A DNA stretch of 64,000 nt, from assembly GCA_039177505.1 (NCBI GenBank), contig JBCDFR010000001.1, positions 1-64,000 on the forward strand, given 5' to 3'. Shown here in pieces: positions 59,501-64,000 of the stretch; position 1 is the stretch's first letter; each line of letters begins with the position of its first letter. The position numbers were made by a program, and so were the translations under genes. The notes beneath the pieces are model-generated. The model had not been told where the DNA came from, ran no database searches, and saw only the letters and a program-made list of their open reading frames with translations. The DNA is from JABSQH01 sp039177505 (GTDB taxonomy: Bacteria > Actinomycetota > Acidimicrobiia > Acidimicrobiales > Ilumatobacteraceae).

Positions 59501-60705
59501 TCGGTGGCCGGTGGTGCTGGTTCGATGGTCGGTTGGGTCGTCGATGACACCACCTTCGCAGCCAGCGCCGTGGCGATCGGCACCGAGGCGACCAATCCGA
59601 TCGACCCAACGAGGGCGCGCACGATCTCGACGGCCACGATTTCACGGGTGGCCACCGAGCCGATCGACTGGTCGGCTTCGCTGAACAACAGCAACAGCGG
59701 CAGTGCTGCACCCGCATACGCGAGGAACAACGTGTTCACCGTCGAGGAGATGTGGTCGCGGCCGATGCGCAGCGCAGGCTGGAGGAGATCTCGGAAGCCC
59801 GATTCGGGCGTCGCCCGCTTCAGTTCCCACACCGCCGACACCTGGGTGACCGTCACGTCGTCGAGCACGCCGAGCGCGCCGATCACCACGCCTGCGAGCA
59901 ACAGCCCGCGCGGATCGATGTCGCTCCCGAGCGCGGTGAGGAACCCGACCGAATCGTCCGACAGCCCGGTGAACTTCGACGCGCTGAGGAAGACCCACGC
60001 CAACGCGCCCGTGATCGCCAGACTGGCGAACGTCGACAACAGGGCCACCACCGTGGCGAGCGTGATGCCGTGGGCGAGAAAGAGTGCGACGAAGGCGATT
60101 GCGCCAGCACCGACCAACGCGATCGCCACGGGATTCCTGCCATCGAGCAACGCCGGCAGCGCAAACACGACGATCACCATCAAGCTCATCGCCAGTCCGG
60201 CGAGCGCACCGAGGCCTCGCCAGCGGCCCAAAACGAGGATGGCTGCCACGAACAGCACAAGGAGCAACAGCATCGGTGTCGATCGTTGGAAGTCGAAGAA
60301 CGTGATCAGCTCGCTGCCGTCAGACAGTTCTTCAACGTCGATGAGGATCCCATCACCATCACCGATCGTGCTCGACAACGGCTGCTCGATCGCTCGCGTC
60401 TGGCCCGCGAGATCGCCCCCATCGATGCGTATCTCGATGAGCTTGCAGGCCAGCAACGGATCGAATTCGCACGGGACTTCTTCGACCGCGGTGACCGTTG
60501 CCGGAATCGGGTCGCCGTCGAGCCCGAGCGGATCGATCCGGCCGTCGCCCCCGCCGGGCCACAACACGATCAGACCGAGGACGACGACGACGGCACACGC
60601 CCCCACTGTCCACCACAAGGCCCGCCGCACGACCGGATCGACGGCGTCTTCGATCTCGCGATGGGTCGCCGCATCGATGGCACCATGACTGTGATCGTGA
60701 CCCAC
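59497..60705 (-). CDS. YibE/F-family membrane protein
   Basis: A 402-residue polytopic membrane protein. After a His-rich N-terminus (MGHDHSHGAID) and a first helix comes a soluble loop of about 80 residues, then seven helices with the family's LLLAGVVIGALGVLDDVTVTQ. YibE/F proteins are uncharacterised transporter-like proteins. The GTG start carries no obvious ribosome site. The downstream Nudix gene overlaps by four bases. Confidence 0.85.
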   Translation of the reverse strand: MGHDHSHGAIDAATHREIEDAVDPVVRRALWWTVGACAVVVVLGLIVLWPGGGDGRIDPLGLDGDPIPATVTAVEEVPCEFDPLLACKLIEIRIDGGDLAGQTRAIEQPLSSTIGDGDGILIDVEELSDGSELITFFDFQRSTPMLLLLVLFVAAILVLGRWRGLGALAGLAMSLMVIVVFALPALLDGRNPVAIALVGAGAIAFVALFLAHGITLATVVALLSTFASLAITGALAWVFLSASKFTGLSDDSVGFLTALGSDIDPRGLLLAGVVIGALGVLDDVTVTQVSAVWELKRATPESGFRDLLQPALRIGRDHISSTVNTLFLAYAGAALPLLLLFSEADQSIGSVATREIVAVEIVRALVGSIGLVASVPIATALAAKVVSSTTQPTIEPAPPATE

Positions 60706-60737
60706 CCCACGAGTGTGGTTCGCTCACGTCGAGCGTT

Positions 60738-60757
60738 GGCGTCAATCGGTTGACGCC
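60738..60757 (-). terminator. Perfect hairpin downstream of nadE
   Basis: GGCGTCAA and TTGACGCC pair perfectly (8 bp) around loop TCGG, 12 bases after the nadE stop. A short U-run is lacking, as often in GC-rich genomes. It separates nadE from the YibE/F-Nudix operon on the same strand. Confidence 0.65.
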
Positions 60758-60769
60758 GACCGAACCGAT

Positions 60770-62506
60770 CTACAGCGAGCGGTAGCCGTTGGTGATCGGC
60801 AGCCGACGGTCCTTGCCGAACGCTTTGCGGCTGACGCGCACGCCGGGCGGAGATTGACGGCGCTTGTATTCGGCGATGTCGACCAGCCGCGTGATCCGAT
60901 CGACCGTCGCCTCGTCGTAGCCCATGGCGACGATCTCAGCAGCTGTGCGGTCGGCCTCGACGTACTGCTCGAGGATCGGATCGAGCACCTCGTACGGCGG
61001 CAGACTCTGGTCGTCGCGCTGGTCGGGGCGCAGTTCGGCCGACGGCGGCTTGGTGATCACGTCCTCGGGGATCGGTGCGCCGGCCCCACGGCGTGTCGCC
61101 TCGGCGTTGACGTAGCGACACAGGTCGTAGACCCGCAGCTTGAGCACGTCTTTGATCACGCCGTAGCCACCGACCGAGTCGCCATAGATGGTGAAGTACC
61201 CGACGGCCATCTCGCTCTTGTTGCCGGTGGTCAGGACCATCCAGCCGAACTCGTTGGACAACGCCATCAGCGTCTGACCACGGCAGCGACTCTGCACGTT
61301 TTCGTAGGTGAGGCCTGGCTCGCGGTCGGCAAACGACGGACCGAGCATGTCGAGGTACGCCGTGAATGCCGGCTCGATCGAAATCGTTCGGTAGTCGATG
61401 CCCAGGTTCGCGGCCAACAACGCCGCATCGGTCTTGGAGTGGTCGCTCGAATACCGAGATGGCATCGACACCCCATGCACGTGCTCTGGACCGAGAGCAT
61501 CGGCCGCAATGCACGCCACGAGCGTGGAGTCGATGCCACCCGACAACCCGATGACGACGTCGTCGAAGCCGTTCTTCGAGCAGTAATCGCGCGTCCCTAC
61601 TACGAGCGCGTCGTACAGCTCGCGGTCGGCATCGAACGGTTCGACGATCTCTGCCGCGGCCGAGTCGTGGGCCGTCGCCGTCGACACCGTCGACACATGC
61701 ACCGTTGGCAGCAGCGGGTCGGTGAGCCGACCACGCGGGTCGAGCAGCCGTTTGCGATACACCGGCGGCACGGGGACGTCGACGATCGAGAGGTCTTCGA
61801 CGAAGGACGGGGCCCGCGCCAGCAGTCGCCCATCGTGATCGAGGACCACCGAACCACCATCGAAGACCAGCTCGTCTTGACCGCCGACCTGGTTGACATA
61901 GGCGATGGCGCAGTGGGCATCGGTGGCCCGCGTCGACAACATCGACTCGCGGCGGTGCTGCTTTCCGATGCTGAACGGAGACGCGTTGATGTTGATGTTG
62001 AGCTCGGCTCCGGCCGCCGCCTGTTGCGCAACGGCGCCGGTCGGGCTCCATACGTCTTCACAGATCGAGATGCCGACAGGAACCCCAGCAACGATGTACA
62101 ACTCGAGCGGATCGGAACCCTCGCCCGGCACGAAGTAGCGGGCTTCATCGAAGACAGTCGAGTTGGGCAGCAGCCGTTTGTGGTAACGGCCGGCGACGTC
62201 GCCACCCGTGCAGACGGCCGCGGCGTTGTACAGGTCGCGGCCGCGATCGACGAAGCCGACCACCGCTGCGCACCGCCGCGTGTGCACAGCGATCTTGGCC
62301 AGCGCGTCGAGGTTGTCCTCTACGAATCCCGGTTTGAGCACGAGGTCCTCTGGCGGGTATCCGGTAACAGCCAACTCGGGGAACGCAACAATGTCGCAGC
62401 CCGCTGCTTCGGCGCGGTCGTAGGCGTCGACGATCCGCTCGATGTTGCCCGTCAGGTCACCGACGGTGGGGTTGATCTGAGCGAGAGCAACGCGCACGGT
62501 CGCCAT
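60770..62506 (-). CDS. nadE: Glutamine-dependent NAD+ synthetase
   Basis: A 578-residue two-domain NadE. The N-terminal nitrilase-type amidase has the catalytic Glu in FPELAVTGYPPEDLVL, the Lys in GRYHKRLLPNS and Cys in VGISICEDVWSP. The C-terminal synthetase has the PP-loop GLSGGIDSTLVACIA and PPSAELRPDQRDDQSLP. It amidates deamido-NAD+ with ammonia channelled from glutamine. TAGCCT lies six bases before the ATG. Monocistronic. Confidence 0.96.
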   Translation of the reverse strand: MATVRVALAQINPTVGDLTGNIERIVDAYDRAEAAGCDIVAFPELAVTGYPPEDLVLKPGFVEDNLDALAKIAVHTRRCAAVVGFVDRGRDLYNAAAVCTGGDVAGRYHKRLLPNSTVFDEARYFVPGEGSDPLELYIVAGVPVGISICEDVWSPTGAVAQQAAAGAELNININASPFSIGKQHRRESMLSTRATDAHCAIAYVNQVGGQDELVFDGGSVVLDHDGRLLARAPSFVEDLSIVDVPVPPVYRKRLLDPRGRLTDPLLPTVHVSTVSTATAHDSAAAEIVEPFDADRELYDALVVGTRDYCSKNGFDDVVIGLSGGIDSTLVACIAADALGPEHVHGVSMPSRYSSDHSKTDAALLAANLGIDYRTISIEPAFTAYLDMLGPSFADREPGLTYENVQSRCRGQTLMALSNEFGWMVLTTGNKSEMAVGYFTIYGDSVGGYGVIKDVLKLRVYDLCRYVNAEATRRGAGAPIPEDVITKPPSAELRPDQRDDQSLPPYEVLDPILEQYVEADRTAAEIVAMGYDEATVDRITRLVDIAEYKRRQSPPGVRVSRKAFGKDRRLPITNGYRSL

Positions 62507-62585
62507 GCCCTCAGGCTACTGACGCCGCGAACCACGGCGCACGATCCGATGCGGTCGGCGTGGACCGATCTGGCACTATGACCAG

Positions 62586-64000
62586 GTGCGACGGACCCGA
62601 ACGGTGATGATCACGATCGCCGTTGCGACGGTGTTTGCGGTCATCGTCGCCGCCTGCACCCCGGGCGAGGGCCCCGAGTCGATCCCACTCCCGACCTCGC
62701 CCGACACAACCACCACGACGTCGACGACCACCACGTCGACGACCACAACGACCACGACGACGACCATCGTTCCCCCGACGTACGAGGCGACGATTCGGCG
62801 CACCACCGATGGCGTCGCCCACATTCTCGCGGCCGATGGCGACGGTGCGATGTACGGCCAGGGCTGGGTGAGCGCCGAGGATCATGGCTGCACGCTGATC
62901 GATCAGGTGCTCAAGGTGTACGGCGAGCGGTCAGCCAATCTTGGACCAGGCCCCGAAGGCGAGAACATCGAGAGCGACTTCGCCTGGCGGGCGATCGGTA
63001 TCGCCGAGATCGCCGAGGCCGACTTCGCCGAGGCACCGGCGACGCTCGTCGATGCCTACACCGCGTTCGCCGCCGGGTGGAACGACCATCTCGCAGCGAC
63101 CGGCCGTCGCGGACTGATCGGATGGTGCGGTGACACCGACTGGGTGCGACCGCTCGAGCCCGTCGAGATCTACGCCTACTCACGCTCGGTCGCGCTGTTG
63201 ATGTCGAGTGGTCAACTCGCGCCGTACTTGTCGAACGCTCAACCGCCGTCGCCCGAACTCGCCCAGGAGACGGCGGCCGAACCAACGCTGTTCGACCGGG
63301 CCGACATTGCCGAACGACTTCCAGAGTTCGGCCGCTTCGATCTCGGGAGCAACGGTTGGGCGGTCGGCCGCGATCGCACCGCCGATGCCGATGGACTGCT
63401 CGTCGCCAACCCGCATCTCCCGTGGGAGGGCGAGCTGCGGATGCATGAAGTGCAGCTCACCGTGCCGGGCTCCTATGACATCTACGGGGCCAACCTCGTC
63501 GGTGTACCCGGCATCGGCATCGGGTTCACATCAGGGGTTGCCTGGACCCACACCGTGTCGGCAGGGCATCGCTTCACGGCCTACTCGCTCGCCCTCGATC
63601 CCGCCGACCCGACGGCGTACCTCGTCGATGGTGTCTCGACACCGATGACGCCGGTCGACCACGAAGTCGAGATCTTGCGCGCCGACGGCACGATCGACAC
63701 CGAGATGCGCACGCTCTGGCGCAGCGAATACGGCCCGCTCCTCGACCTCCCCGGGATCGGCTGGAACGACACCGTTGCGGTCAGCTACCGCGACGCCAAC
63801 CTCGACAACAACGAGTTCATCGAGCAGTACCAGGCACTGCTGTCGGTCGAGAGTCTCGACGGGCTCGTCGGCGTGCACGAGGAATTCCAGGGCAACCCGA
63901 TGTTCAACGTCGTGGCCACCGGAGCCGACGGCACCGTCTGGTACGCCGACACGTCGGCGACTCCCAATCTGTCAGCCGCGGCGCAAACCGACTGGGTCAC
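62586..64000 (+). CDS. Penicillin-acylase-family lipoprotein, N-terminal part (cut by window edge)
   Basis: The frame is open to the last base; 471 codons are visible. A lipoprotein signal (VRRTRTVMITIAVATVFAV ending in lipobox VAAC, Cys24) and a Thr-rich stalk precede the Ntn-hydrolase. The alpha-chain region has TTDGVAHILAADGDGAMYGQG, and the beta chain starts at Ser255 in DLGSNGWAVG, the self-processing nucleophile. AcvB/PvdQ-type relatives cleave acyl-homoserine lactones or N-acyl amides. The GTG is preceded six bases upstream by CACTAT, close to the local -10 pattern. Confidence 0.88.
   Translation, partial: MRRTRTVMITIAVATVFAVIVAACTPGEGPESIPLPTSPDTTTTTSTTTTSTTTTTTTTTIVPPTYEATIRRTTDGVAHILAADGDGAMYGQGWVSAEDHGCTLIDQVLKVYGERSANLGPGPEGENIESDFAWRAIGIAEIAEADFAEAPATLVDAYTAFAAGWNDHLAATGRRGLIGWCGDTDWVRPLEPVEIYAYSRSVALLMSSGQLAPYLSNAQPPSPELAQETAAEPTLFDRADIAERLPEFGRFDLGSNGWAVGRDRTADADGLLVANPHLPWEGELRMHEVQLTVPGSYDIYGANLVGVPGIGIGFTSGVAWTHTVSAGHRFTAYSLALDPADPTAYLVDGVSTPMTPVDHEVEILRADGTIDTEMRTLWRSEYGPLLDLPGIGWNDTVAVSYRDANLDNNEFIEQYQALLSVESLDGLVGVHEEFQGNPMFNVVATGADGTVWYADTSATPNLSAAAQTDWV

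Overview
The window is GC-rich, gene-dense actinobacterial chromosome. Gene content points to a free-living aerobic actinobacterium, most likely of class Acidimicrobiia (Ilumatobacter-like); this taxonomic placement is inference. Supporting content: mycothiol synthesis (mshA with a YbjN neighbour), a SigR/RsrA-type redox sigma switch, WhiB, an RsiG-like protein, a rex-hemA-hemC-hemD cluster, a seven-gene Mrp antiporter operon and selA/selB. No phage, insertion sequence, CRISPR or rRNA is visible. One tRNA (Thr, CGU) is present.

Layout. 1-2 kb: the end of a probable carotenoid region (glycosyltransferase, PlsY-like acyltransferase, CrtA-like monooxygenase), then tRNA-Thr. 2-12.8 kb: accessory genes, including an orphan Nif11-type peptide precursor with a VVGG cleavage motif, a CAP-like secreted protein, a fused thioredoxin-reductase-like/methyltransferase enzyme facing its XRE-cupin regulator, a Gly-rich secreted protein, hydrolases and an IlvX-like ThDP enzyme. 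12.9-20.6 kb: a K+/H+ antiporter, a P-type ATPase, MarR, sigma/anti-sigma, tilS and a phosphatase-fold protein lacking its catalytic Cys. 20.7-28.2 kb: two coupled M23 peptidases, a four-gene operon (epimerase, acyltransferase-like, hydrolase, FAD oxidoreductase) and a DUF885 peptidase. 28.4-38.3 kb: tetrapyrrole synthesis (rex, hemA, hemC, hemD, then hemB, hemL), split between hemD and hemB by two large surface-protein genes. 38.3-47.2 kb: acyl-CoA ligase, SAM hydrolase, proC, mshA, an RsiG-like regulator, a MoaD-like protein and a secreted cyclophilin. 47.3-53.3 kb: the Mrp operon. 53.5-64 kb: hydroxyacyl-CoA dehydrogenase, WhiB, selB-selA, dut, Nudix, YibE/F, nadE and a penicillin-acylase-like lipoprotein cut by the window end.

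Gene expression. About twenty genes carry a TANNNT -10-like hexamer 6-9 bases before the start codon and no Shine-Dalgarno sequence, which indicates widespread leaderless transcription. I used this to choose starts. Within operons, stop/start overlaps (ATGA, GTGA, TGATG) are the rule. Several themes connect: redox sensing (Rex with a candidate operator on its own promoter, SigR/RsrA, WhiB, mycothiol), cation and pH homeostasis (Mrp, K+/H+ antiporter, P-type ATPase) and envelope proteins.
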